Positions 13,626-24,690 of a DNA stretch of 64,000 nucleotides are shown piece by piece. Every line of letters begins with the position of its first letter. Positions within the stretch are counted from its first letter, which is position 1. The DNA lies in contig CM071925.1 in the NCBI GenBank assembly GCA_016081115.2, positions 15,232,441 through 15,296,440 of the forward strand. Reading direction: 5' to 3'. Made by a program: the position numbers and the translations under genes. The DNA is from Rehmannia glutinosa (taxonomy: Eukaryota; Streptophyta; Magnoliopsida; Lamiales; Orobanchaceae). The notes beneath the pieces are model-generated. The model was not told the origin of the DNA and did no database searches. It was given only the letters and a program-made list of their open reading frames with translations.

Positions 13626-16600
13626 GTATACCATTTATAAAAGAAACAAAGAAGACAAACAATAAAAATTCATATGTATTAATTTGACATTTGTGATAAA
13701 AATTGAATGTCGTTTGAGAATTACACCTTTAAAAATTATAAGTTTAAAATATCAATATGATGTATTTATAATAAAAACTACACAAAATAATTAAATTTTA
13801 ATAAAAATAGTATGAAAGAGTGAACCATGAGCTAAATTTGGATTAGTCTAAAAGATCATATACGCTATGCAAACAAAATAAATAAACTCATTTAATATGT
13901 AACAGATTTAACTCTTTAGGAAAGTAATTATAATATTTACAGAGTATATAAATGAATTCAAATACTAACATAACATTTATAAAAACTAAGTAAATTAAAT
14001 AATTACAATAAATAAGGTAAACTAAGAATAAAATATTGAAATAAATAGTTATCACTTAATATTAATGAATTGAGATTAGTCTAAATAATTTTGGGAGTTA
14101 ATCTCACATATGTAGATAGTTTAGGATTAAACCAAACAAACACTCTTATAAATATTTGAAAGAATAAAAATAAATAGTTAAAAAAATATGTAGGTCTATA
14201 GGTAGAATTCTAAAGAAAATTAAATGGCTCTCATTATAATGTATAATTTGATACTTTCAAATAATCTCGATTCATTTTAAAATCACACCTTTGAAACATA
14301 AATATTTAATACAAAGACAATTATTATAGGTGGAAATTTGGAAATTGTTCTAATTTTACAAAATCAAATATTATGAAAACTTAGAAAACAAAGATACGGA
14401 ATGAGAGAATCACTTGTGTGTATCACGAGTGTAAACAAATAAATAAATGACTAAACTCATGTAATATGAAATAGTTTGATATTTATGTCAAATATTAATA
14501 TTCTTAAATTACATAATTAATTTAGGTACCAATATAATAATCAAAATATTCAGCATAATATTTATGTATCAAATTTATTGTGTTAAACTATATAATAATA
14601 AATTGGAGTAAATGATGTATTAATGTAAATAATATGAATTGTGCAGGTATAAGGAGGCGGAAGAGAATAATTACAGGGGATTTTGTATGATGAATATTTA
14701 AAATTTTGCGCTTCTCCTTTTCTTATTTGTTAATTCAATCAAATTTTTAAATAAAGATTAAAGTACTATATACCATTTCTCAATAAAGCACTAAAAATGG
14801 ATTAAGTAATTATATTTTACATGTGTATGATTTTATAAAGCAAGATTAAATGGAATCAATTTTAAATTCTGATCTCTTCAAACAAATATAGATTATTTCA
14901 ATATATTAAGAATAATTACGAGTTTTCATCACTATATGACTCTCGGAAATTTACAACATAAGTTTCAAAACTCAGATTTCTACTTATCACTTTTATAGTT
15001 TTTATTTTAATACATGACTCTCGATAAATAATGATTTTTTTATATATTAATTCATCTTTAGCTGTTTTAAGACACTAAAAATAGGAGGGACTACAAACTT
15101 TAAGTTTAAATGCTAATGATAAAATATTGACTTTATTATTAAATTAAAATAATATATGAATTCTTTTTAAATATATATTATTTGTAATTTATTTTCATTT
15201 CTTTAATCGAGAAGCGAGATAGAGAATAAAGTAATATGAAGTATAAATTTGACTAACGCTTTATTTTATTTTAGTTTAATTGAATAACAATAACGGAAGT
15301 AATGATATTATGATGCATTTTGGTCTGATATTTAATTGATTAATGTTTTTATTAATACAAGACAGCAACTATGCAGTTTTCTAATCACTAGCTTATGATT
15401 ATAATCTAAATTATTTATGCGATTATGTAAGTGTATCAATGCTAAAAGAATTAGCAAAATCATATGAAGAAAAGACTTTTCTAACCATATGATGAAGTAA
15501 AGAAGCCAGAGTAGATAGTTGCAAGCTAATATAAAAGAACTTTTTTTAGTTATTGCTACTAATTGTAAAAGTTTTGTAGTTAAGTTCTTTAAATAGTTAT
15601 TTAACAATTATCGACTATAATTTAAAGTATAGCAAAATATATTAAATGCGCTAATATTAAATTTAATTAATATTTATTTTCACTTTTTAATATTTTAATC
15701 TTAATCGATAAAATTATTTTAGTAAATCAACTAGTCGTCGACACACGTGTTTCTTACTAGTGGCTATAAATACCATCAATAAAGGGATGGAAACAACTGT
15801 GAGGCAATGGTGTTATTGATGGTACATTTACGAAAGCAAATTCTGAGGAGCTTTGTTATCTTGCATACTGCGAGGATGGGAATGGGGAGTATTTTTCCCA
15901 TTGTTTTTATAATAAGTAAGTTAAAATGATGGATCTTGGGTATGGTTTTTGTAAAGATCAAACAAACTTTTGGTCTCGGAAAACATATTATAATTTACAG
16001 TAATATCCCATATTTTCAATTATTATTAAATAGATTATAATTTTATTTATGAGATATTAATATTTATAACAATTCAATCATTATCCTTTACGAATTCGAT
16101 TTTTATTAAACCCCTATTAAGATAGAATTTCACTCATTATTAGATTTAGAAAAAATATACATTGATTTTATCTTATAATTAATAAACCCTACTTATCTTC
16201 AAACTCCATAATATCATCCACATAAATACAAATTCTTTCAATACACGATTTCATAATTTGGGTGCAAGAAATTTCAATTAGGAGTAAAAAAAATCAAATT
16301 AGGTTTAGAATTAGATTTAATTTGGGGTTTAAATCTGATTACTATAATTGGGACAAATTTATTTTTATAACTTAAGTATATTTAATCAGTTTAAATGATA
16401 ATTTAGAAATATTATTCTATAATAAATAGACATTTTAAATGGGGTTTTAGGTTATAGATATTAAAATCTTCATTCAATGGAGCAAGATGAAAAGATGTGA
16501 TTAATGACTTTCTAACGTAAAAATTTAATTAGATAGTTTCAAACTTCCTCCTTACTCTGATAATCTACTCATCCACAGTTGATTTCACCGCCACTATACG

Positions 16601-17333
16601 TACATCGCTTGCTTATGCGTGGTACTACTCTCAAACCTATGTGATAAATTCCTCTATTCATATTCTCATTTCATCTTACAGTCACATCCTTTTTATAAAT
16701 CAAATATATTATATTTAATTAGTCATTTTAATGAAATTTCGATTATAGATTTAGAAATTCACCGCTTAATGATAGTGAGAAAGACCATAATTTATGATTT
16801 TGTAACGTTAAAAAAAAACATAATTCTTATTAAATTTTCATCAAAGAAATGCCATTATCATCCCTAATTTTTGCACATACCTGATAACTTTACGCTAAAT
16901 GTTGTATATCTCTTAGAACTAGCTTTTGTTCTTCTTTCTGTAACCATATCTGTTTGATATCACCAACTCAGCCATAGCAAACTAGGAAGAAGAAACCACG
17001 ATTAATGTATTTTTCACATTCTCGGCACAAGATATACGCAATTATTTTAATTGGTGATATTTCTATTCAAGTATTGTTTATCATTAATAAATGCTTAAAT
17101 ATATGTATTTTGTTTATATGCGATATGAAAAAGATGAAATCATGTTAATTAGGGACCGTAAATAGGCCAGATGAAAGTATCCTCGGGAGTAGCCCGCAAA
17201 TGCTAATTTATTAAGCTGACGATCAGGAGGAAAATTATGGGGAAAAATTTCATGTTGAATATTTACGATTATGCTTATATCTTTGTATTTAATTTAATGG
17301 CTTAATGTTACATTGAAGCCAGGTTGAAAGCTC
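13626..17333. other. AT-rich intergenic stretch
   Basis: Extremely AT-rich DNA with long A and T tracts. Open frames at 15332-15607, 15776-15961 and 16619-16867 are rich in I, L, F, Y, K and N, as chance frames in AT-rich DNA are. The one feature worth marking is the promoter-like patch at 15744-15930. Confidence 0.5.
15744..15930 (+). promoter_or_regulatory. G-box plus TATA box ahead of a short frame
   Basis: A CACGTG G-box (15744-15749) lies 16 bases before TATAAATA (15765-15772). A short frame starts at 15787 and its stop overlaps the ATG of a 36-codon frame at 15819. The spacing fits a plant core promoter, but no known peptide is recognised and the match may be chance. Confidence 0.2.
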
Positions 17334-18425
17334 TGTTAGGAAATTTATTTTATGAATTTTGATGAATGCCATGTAAAAACAAACTAAGTTGGCCTCCATT
17401 TTCAAAATGTAATTTTCATTGTAATAGATAGGGCTTGAAAGGCTTTGGTCAAATCATTATGCACAAGAATACAAGAAGTCAGGCGAAGGCGGGAAGTGAA
17501 GACTCGGCATGGAGCAATTTGAGTATAAGCAGAGGAAGATCAAGGAACTCATTGAAATTGTGTCAGTTTGAGGTTCATTGTGTGAAGTGTCGGTCAGTCG
17601 ATTCAGCGACCCAGTCTCAGAGTTGGTAATGGATAGATGCTGTGTTGAGCGATTTCAGTCAAGTAAGGAAAAGAAGCGACTGACAAGAGAGTTAAGCAAA
17701 ATGAATCCGTTGCCGCAGTCAAGGGAACATTGCCAAATAAGTATCTGTTCTGCCCGAGTCTTAAAGTATACTTGTCTGACGTGCCGAATGAATAAACCAA
17801 TGGGAAGCTGCCCTTTACAGTGTCAATTTGAAAATTGCACATTCATTTATCTGAGGAAAGGTCTATATCTCAAGATTGAAGACCGAAAAGACAAACCAAC
17901 GAACCACCCAGTATACATTGAAAATCAACCTATATATTGTGGTAGATTTTTTTGAGAAGTTATTTATAAATTTGAGAAACTCATTGAAAAAATATGCCTT
18001 TGAAATCAAGCATTGCCAAGCTATTAACCCTGAAATATTCTCAAAGAATGACTAAACCAAATCCTCAAGCACAGGCTCGAAGGAATCGATCCAAACCTGA
18101 AAGTTTGTGGAGAAAGACTAACTAGTATTGAAGAAACTTTGAAGAATCAAAAGGGAGTCTACTTTGCAAGAAGGAGAAGTTGTAGGAAGGTTCATGGTCG
18201 AACCGATTATCAAATTGTATTGGAGGCTTAAGCCCAGTCAAATCCAAGAGAGCAGAAAGTGTTGAAGTCATGAGCCAATTTTGCACTTACTAATAAAGAA
18301 AATTTGGGTGGACAGAAACCCGATTTTGCATGTATTGGTTGTCTCTAGGCCACATTCGCTTCCCACTCTGTCGTGATCATTACTTAGTGATTCCTTCGGG
18401 GAGTTGGAGAAGAGATGATTAAATT
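17334..18425 (+). mobile_element. Partial LTR of the B family
   Basis: The sequence starts TGTTAGGAAATTTATTTT and shares landmarks with the LTRs at 26417 and 46710: GATGAATGCCATGTAAAA near the start, AATGAACCAATGGGAAG in the middle, GGGAGTTGGAGAAGAGA near the end. It is clearly more diverged than those two are from each other, so it is an older insertion. It stops at the sequence gap, so the last part and any internal region are missing. Open frames inside it (17435-17955) are not genes. Confidence 0.75.
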
Positions 18426-18525
18426 NNNNNNNNNNNNNNNNNNNNNNNNNNNNNNNNNNNNNNNNNNNNNNNNNNNNNNNNNNNNNNNNNNNNNNNNNNN
18501 NNNNNNNNNNNNNNNNNNNNNNNNN
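18426..18525. other. Assembly gap of 100 N
   Basis: Exactly 100 unknown bases, the usual placeholder for a gap of unknown size. The flanks belong to different elements (a B-family LTR on the left, element A on the right), so their adjacency is not proven. Confidence 0.98.
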
Positions 18526-19548
18526 TCTCAAGAAGTGTCAGATATGAATATGGCTGCAGTGATCTCTAAGGTGAACTTGATAGGTTCAAACCCTAAACAG
18601 TAGTGGATTAACTCTGTTGCTACTAGGCACATTAGTTATGTCAAAGAAATGTTTAGTTCCTTTGATACCAGTTAAAGACGGCGAGAAGTTGTGCATGGGG
18701 AATTCAACTACCATCGAGGTCAAAGGTAAAGGAAAAGTGGTCTTGAAGATGACGCCAAAAAGGAACTGACTCTCAACAATGTGTTATTTATGCCAGACAT
18801 TCGCAAGAATTTGGTGTCTGGGTTGCTTTTAGATAAGCATGGTTTTCGTTTTTGTTTTTGAGTCAAGTGTTGTAAGTTTGTTGAAAAATGAAGTGGTTTT
18901 TGGTAAGGGTTATGCAACTGATGGGCTGTTTGAGCTCACTATAATAGTTTTTAAAGTGAATGAAATGAATAATTCTTTTATTTACTTGCTTGAGTCTTCG
19001 AATTTATGGCATGGTAGACTATGACATGTTAATTATGATATTCTACGTAGATTAATTAACTTGAATTGTATACCAACATTCTACATTGATTCTAAGCACA
19101 AGTGTGAAACCTGTGTTGAGGCAAAGTTAACAAGGACATCATTTAATAATATTGAAATAAATAATGAACCACTTGATTTAATTCATACTAATGTATGTGA
19201 TTTTAAATCGATCCAAACACGTGGTAGCAAAAAGTACTTCATTACTTTTATTGATGGTAGCACAAAATTTTGCTATGTGTATCTTCTTAAAAGTAAAGAT
19301 GAAGCTATAAAGTAGTTTATTCTCTATAAAAATGAAGTTGAGAATCAACTCGATAAGAAAATTAAGGTGTTAAGAAGTGGTCGTGGAGGTGATACGAATC
19401 ATCATTTGTTGAATTCTATGTTCAACACGAAATTAGACAAGAAATAACAACACCTTATTCTTCTCAACAAAATTGCAACATGGAATGAAAAAATCGTACA
19501 CTGAAAGAAATGATGAACGCCATGTTACTAAGTTTTGGTTTACCTCAG
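18526..19548 (+). pseudogene. Copia element A, plus-strand fragment (protease to integrase)
   Basis: This is a broken Ty1/copia pol segment, reading in order: end of gag and protease, GAG-pre-integrase (KELTLNNVLFMPDIRKNLVSG, then HKCETCVEAKLTRTS) and the start of the integrase core (FITFIDGSTKFCYVYLLKSK), ending around MMNAMLLSFGLPQ. The protease triad is WINSV instead of W-[DT]-SG type, preceded by an in-frame TAG at 18601. The first integrase aspartate is asparagine (HTN at 19184-19192). Many frameshifts follow. It is an inverted duplicate of the minus-strand A at 25524-26411 plus 48259-48388, and it carries the uninterrupted version of the site where B inserted there (around 18648-18662). 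It ends abruptly against element D. Confidence 0.88.
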
Positions 19549-20160
19549 AAAGACTCGGCGGTTAGAGGTTTTGTAAAAATATCCGCAAGTTGATCTTGAG
19601 ATGGAACGAAACACATCTCAATTTTTCGTTTTGAAACGCAATTCCTGAAAAAATGATGACGAACCTCAATATGTTTAATACGGTATCAAGAACCGAATTT
19701 TGAGCAATATTTATAGCGGACGTGTTATCACAAAAAATAGGGACATTTTCAAAAGAACATTTGTAATCCGCTAAGGTTTGTTTCATCCAAAGCAATTGAG
19801 TACAACAAAAGGCCGCGAAAATATATTCGGCTTCGGCCGTGGATAAGGATACACAATTTTTTTTTCGAAAACCAAGATACGAGGCAATCGCCTAAAAATT
19901 GACATGATCCGGAGGTGCTTTTGCGATCATCAATATTTCCTGCATAGTCCGAATCACTATATCCTTTTTAAAAAAAAATTCATTCTTTGGATAAAACAAG
20001 CCATATGAAATAGTGTCTTTCCAATATTGAAAAATTATTTTAACGACACTCATATGAGATTCTTTGGGATTATTTTGAAATTGAGCACATAGGCATACGA
20101 CATGAAGAATATCGAGTCTATGAGAGTAATAAAAGTTGAAGAACATACCTCGATTGTGTT
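19549..20160 (-). pseudogene. Copia element D, RNase H remnant
   Basis: Read on the minus strand this is the C-terminal RNase H part of copia pol. It shows a DILHVVCLCAQFQNNPKESHMS block, a KSTSG-type block in another frame, then LLWMKQTLADYKC, the FCDNTSAINIAQN motif, and finally ADIFTKPL in a shifted frame just before the junction at 19549. At least three frameshifts separate these. The 3' noncoding part and 3' LTR expected after ADIFTKPL are missing; element A begins immediately. The upstream reverse transcriptase is absent as well. Confidence 0.85.
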
Positions 20161-20673
20161 TTTGTGAACCAATTCAAACTTGACCAGTTTGATATAGATA
20201 ACCATTGATATCTATATGATCATTTGTCCTTTAACACTTAAGTATCTCCTACAAAATCTTAAGAATAATTCTTGCACAAGAGTTTAGTAGTACCTGATAA
20301 TATAGACAATACCAATATAGAAATTAGACAAGTAGCACATACTATGCTTTTGTAAGAATCCACAAGAGTTTGACAAAACATGTAAGTTCTATTGTGCTTA
20401 TAGAAAATATATATAAGGTCTCTTTTGAAATTTGAAAATCCGAGAGTATATAATTGAGACCTCATTCTTAAGAAACATTTTAAAAAAGAATTTTGACAAT
20501 CAAGATAAGGATAAAGACATGAATATGTGCAATAATTATAAAAGATAAAATAAAATGCATAATTCAAGAGGAGGATAAGAGTTACCAATTTTGCCATTGC
20601 CGATGGTTGTATATTTCCCATTGTTGATTATACCTTCTTCTTGAAAATGATTTTGTTGATAATGTCTTCTCTT
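20161..20673 (-). other. Noncoding spacer of element D, shared with C
   Basis: This lies between the D gag and its RNase H remnant. On the minus strand it contains a block around GAGGTCTCAATTATATACTC and AAAAGCATAGTATGTG that is also found in element C at about 33060-33200. No protease, integrase or reverse transcriptase coding can be read here. It replaces the region where those genes normally lie. Confidence 0.65.
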
Positions 20674-22107
20674 TTAATAAAATGGCGCGAGCACTTGTTG
20701 TCTATTTGACGATTTAAATTTTCTTTGACTTTTATTGCGCCGAGTACCTAACATAAAATTATCTTGTGGCACCCTCAAGTGTTTGGGTCCATTGGGATTA
20801 CCTTTGAAACTTTTAGGTCTCCAATAATAATTTGAGCTATTTCTAGCCCGACAAATATTTACCGTGTGACCACTTTTACCACAATAAAAACATGTAATAA
20901 CTCTAGAAGCATGATGATTGGCATAAACAAGAGTAGGTACATGATTCTTTTTCATATCATTGATAATATTTGGCTTATAACCAAGTCCTAGTTTCAAATG
21001 ATCGCAACGTTGAACATCAAGAATTTTGGTCATTTTATTGGTACTCAAATTAAACTTCATCATATCCTTTTTCATACAATCAATATCCTTAGTGAGAATT
21101 TCATTTTCTTTTTCAAGGTTTCTAACCTTATCAAGTGTAGTAGTGTGAGAACAAGAAAATGATTCATATAAAACAAGTAAACTGTCTTTTTCATTTTTCA
21201 AAGTGTTGAATTCCTTTTTCAAATTTTTGTATTTAAAAAGTATGCTTTGGAATTCATTTTGAAGTTCATCATAATTATCTTGCAATTCATTAATAAAGGA
21301 GATAGAAGAGTTAGAACGTACCTTATTATCTTCATCGATGCCCATTAGACATTGCTCGACTTTTTCATCATCAGATGTTGCAAGAAGCTCATCCCATGTT
21401 TTTGGATTTGATATTATATCCGGTTGACAAGTAGATGTTTTTGAATTACTCCTTTCATTTGTATATATTTCATAGATGAGAAGATTTCCAATAAGCTCAT
21501 CAAAATTAAGAGTTTGCGAATTTTGAGCTCCCGAGATAGCGGTAACTTTTTCGTACCAAGAGGCGGGAAGAGCATTTAGAACTTTTGTGACCTTATACTC
21601 TTCGGAAATAATTTTCCCAAATGCAACAAGAGGATTTACAATGTTGTCAAGCCTTTCAACCATTTTGGAAATATTTTCTCCATCATTCATAGTGAAATTT
21701 TCGAACTCTTTGACCAACATGGTCTTTCGAGCTTGTTTCACTTTCTTTGTGCCTTCATAGATAACTTCCAATTTTTTCCAACATCATGAGCGGATCGAAT
21801 TCCTATAATACGATTATACTCAGTAGCGGTAAGAGAACAATGAAGAATATTAAGAGCTTTACCGTTTAAGAAGAATATTTTCTTATCTTCATCATTGAAC
21901 TCCTTGAGGCTTTGGGGATTTGAGTTCCGTCTTCCTTTTTCTTCATCGGATGGATACTCTGTTTATAACCACATTCCAAATATCGAACCCACAACCTTGT
22001 AAGAAGCACTCCATTCTATCTTTCCAAAATGCATAATTGTTGGAGTCGAAGAGAGGCGGTCTATTGAATGAAGCACCGGTTGGAAGATAGCTCTCGTTTG
22101 TAGCCAT
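20674..22107 (-). pseudogene. gag of copia element D
   Basis: Gag is the capsid/nucleocapsid protein of the retrotransposon. The ATG at 22105-22107 opens with MATNESYLP, followed by PPLFDSNNYAFWKDRMECFL, the N-terminal gag block of copia elements. A frameshifted stretch (21772-21942) follows, then an open frame of 365 codons (20674-21771). That frame holds the UBN2-type gag domain, a long coiled-coil segment rich in E, N and K, and a zinc knuckle CFYCGKSGHTVNIC (C-X2-C-X4-H-X4-C), then a basic tail. The same architecture is found in C, with about 450 bases of this domain missing there. Frameshifts make it a pseudogene, though a well preserved one. Confidence 0.88.
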
Positions 22108-22156
22108 GGATCTTTCCTCTTTACTCGCAATGGAAAACGAGCTTGCCAAAGAGCTT

Positions 22157-22169
22157 GGCTCTGATACCA
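22157..22169 (-). promoter_or_regulatory. Primer-binding site of element D
   Basis: On the minus strand the sequence is TGGTATCAGAGCC, complementary to the 3' end of plant initiator methionine tRNA, two bases inside the LTR end. It fixes the element as minus-strand and the LTR end at 22172. Confidence 0.9.
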
Positions 22170-22375
22170 TTTGTTAGTCCAAGTGGCTACGATAATCTTG
22201 AGGGGGGTGAATAGATTATGCCAATTTTCCGAGTTTTGCCGTCTTTTTCGAACGTAGAAATGATGACACAAAATAAAGTTTGGGAAAGTAAACAACACTC
22301 GATGATTTATAGAGCTTCACCCCACCTAGGGACTATGTGCTCTACCACCCCGGTATATCCGAATTGGATTTCAAA

Positions 22376-22481
22376 AAGAAAAAGAATTTTATTAATAGTT
22401 ACCAAAACTATTACAACTACACCTTGAAGAAAAAGAATTTTATTAATAGTTACCAAAACTATTACAACTACACCTTGAAGA
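22376..22481 (-). repeat. Tandem duplication of the poly(A) hairpin block
   Basis: A block of about 53 bases, containing the TAATAGTT/AACTATTA hairpin and its AATAAA, is present twice head to tail with essentially no difference. It is a recent local duplication within the LTR. Confidence 0.85.
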
Positions 22482-22662
22482 GTATCACACTCTTCTTACA
22501 ACACCACCAAGAAGATCACCACAATCTTCCAACAAGAAGAGCACCAAACTCTTCTTCACCTCGAAGAGCACCAAACTCTTCCAACTCGAACCAAACTCTT
22601 CACGCGAAAAGTACCAAGCTTTTCAACCAAATCAACCAAACGTGTTCTAGCCAAAAGAACAC
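22393..22662 (-). ncRNA. Hairpin array in the D LTR transcript
   Basis: In RNA order: stem GTGTTCT/AGAACAC (22642-22662); GAAAAG/CTTTTC (22606-22624); GAAGAG/CTCTTC (22563-22581); AAGAAGAG/CTCTTCTT (22534-22556); GAAGAT/ATCTTC (22511-22529); GAAGAGT/ACTCTTC (22477-22495); TAATAGTT/AACTATTA twice (22444-22464 and 22393-22413). Most loops centre on TTGGT or GTGGT. The last hairpin touches AATAAA. Whether the RNA folds this way is inference; the complementarity is seen directly. Confidence 0.6.
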
Positions 22663-23460
22663 TAACAAGTATTTCTTGTTTTGGATGATTGAAACAAATT
22701 CAAGATTACAACTCGATAGAAGTATACAACTTTGAAGTGCAAGTGTAATAAAAAGAAAAGCCTAATAAGCAAGATGTGAAAGTGATAAGCTTAGACTATT
22801 ACAACAAGAATGCTGAAAATAAAGACTTAGACAAATTTGCAGATTTTCTTATTGTGTTGTATTGTGTTGTCATATCTTGTTGCTTCAATCCTTCATCTAT
22901 TTATAGAAGAGGTCTTGGATTTGATAATCAGACATACGCTCCTCCTTGGAGATTGAAATCTACAAAAAAATTGCAAATCAAATGGAGATTATAGCTGTTG
23001 GAAATCAATTCCTTAAAATCATGAAAAGTTATCTGTTGTACCAACGGATAGTTTACTGATAAAACCATAGCTTGGCCGGTTGAACAGAAATAAGATTTTC
23101 AAAATATACGAATGAAAACACACAGGGCAACCAGTCCAGGGGGGCTCTATCGGTCGACTTAGAGTCCGACCAGTTAGCCCTACCTTGGACCGGTCGATCA
23201 CTTTTGTTTTGTATACAGGAATGTTCTGTTTCATATTTGTGTTCTTCAAGTACCGGTCGATGTATTGGTCGACCGGTCGACCATGAAACAGGGGTGTTGT
23301 CCAATTATTGTCCAAAATAAACTTCAAAAATACTCTGAAAAATTAGTAAAAATATTTTAGATCATTTGGGAGTATTTCGACAACATTTAGGGATATTATT
23401 TTGGTGAAAAACTCAGTTAAATAAAATCATCAAAATTACGATAAAAATATTTATCTAACA

Positions 23461-23815
23461 TACATTTCCAATGGTCATGCCCTGGATTACTCGTGTATCT
23501 ACTCAATTTGCTCACTGTATAAGTAATATCTGGTCTTGTACAACTCATTAAGTACATCAAACTTCCTATGACCTGTGAGTATTCTACTTGAGACACAATC
23601 TCACATTTATTCTTCGATATATGTTTGCTTGTGTCTATCGGAGTTCTAGCTAATGACTTGTCATACTTACTAAATTTCTTTAGAATTTTATCCACATATT
23701 GTGACTGATCAAGTACAAGTCCAATTGAAGTTTTAGAGATCTTTATTCCGAGTATCACATAAGCTAAACCCATATTTTTCATGTCAAACCTCGAGTTCAA
23801 CATCATTGCAATCAA
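23461..23815 (-). pseudogene. Copia element A, reverse transcriptase C-terminal part
   Basis: On the minus strand a 132-codon frame reads MLNSRFDMKNMGLAYVILG, then SQYVDKILKKFSK and SQVIGSLMYLMSCTRPDITY, the standard thumb and connection region of copia reverse transcriptase leading to RNase H. It stops at DHWK, where the LTR of element D has inserted. Its upstream neighbour, including the YVDD catalytic box, is missing and replaced by the segment at 23816-24690. Confidence 0.9.
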
Positions 23816-24690
23816 CCAAGGAGGAAGTCTTGAATTGGTCTTGAATAAGAGCTAAGTACACCATGTTCATTTTATTCAAATCTTCTTGTGTAGTATACTC
23901 TTTTGTCAAAGCCATGTGTAGCTAAATTTCTAGTGTTTGAATGTAATGAACTCTAGAATGAATTTGTGATTAAGGCTTGAATGTTTTTAATAAAATCTTC
24001 ATGTTTTATGTGATTCACTTATATTATGCTTTATTCATTCGAATTGGTATATGCGCAATATTGATTTGAAAGTTTATTTTTCATCCGGGAAATCGAGAGA
24101 TTCATGGTGAAATAGAACCTATATAAGTGAAAAGAGTTGCATGCAATCCTAGATATAGGATGACATAAATCTTCTGGATTAGGGTCAAACCTAATATGGG
24201 AATTCACAAATCGTTATAATGCTGTCTTGGGGGTTTTAACTAGAAAGAGATTTCAGTTAATCAACTTGAGATTAGAAGTTATTCGCGCTCTATAGAGGGT
24301 TTAACTTAAATGGGAATTTCTACGGTCCATAAAACATGAGATTTTATTAAAAGAGATTGGTTTTTGCTTAAGGGTTTTTGGTTGTATTTTTATCTTGTTA
24401 AATCACAAAAACATTCTAGAGGGATTTACATTCAAACACATTTCTAGCCCTTGATTTCTTAATTCTACAATATACTTTTATTTGATCTATTGTAAGTTGC
24501 AATTATTTTAAATTCTTTATTTTTCATTTTTTAAACCAACAAAACTCTGAAAATTGATAGATTAAATAACAAAAAACGGTAATTATTAGTACTTACAATC
24601 CTCGTGGGAATGACACTCGGTACTCAATAACCTATACTATAAAACGATAGGTGCACTTGCCTACAGTTTTCTAGAGTAGCTTTTGAGCCA
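23816..24690 (+). mobile_element. Probable gypsy LTR fragment inside element A
   Basis: A noncoding segment interrupts the A reverse transcriptase. Its right end (AATCCTCGTGGGAATGACACTCGG, split here as AATCCTCGTGGG and AATGACACTCGG, then GGTGCACTTGCC) resembles the 3' end of plant Ty3/gypsy LTRs or adjacent leader. About 100 codons of reverse transcriptase are missing at the same place, so a deletion accompanied or followed the insertion. Boundaries and family are uncertain and no target-site duplication was found. Confidence 0.4.

Larger units (their letters stand above)
22172..23460 (-). mobile_element. 5' LTR of copia element D
   Basis: The LTR starts TGTTAGATAAATATTTT at 23460 and ends ..GGACTAACA at 22172. 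In transcription order it holds GC-rich palindromes in U3 (23130-23285, including the perfect 16-mer GGTCGACCGGTCGACC at 23267-23282), a TATA box within TCTATAAATAGATG near 22895-22908, a hairpin array (22393-22662) and an AATAAA poly(A) signal. It lies inside element A, whose sequence resumes at 23461. The partner 3' LTR is missing, so no target-site duplication can be checked. Confidence 0.88.

Noticed and set aside
13626..16870. Several frames of 60-90 codons in AT-rich DNA
   Set aside because: Their amino-acid content (I, L, F, Y, K, N) mirrors base composition and no splice or domain evidence supports them.
17435..17955. Open frames of 64 and 125 codons, plus strand
   Set aside because: They lie inside a B-family LTR; the related LTRs have no conserved frame here.
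18268..18603. Open frames running through the N gap
   Set aside because: They consist mainly of unknown residues produced by the 100 N and carry no information.
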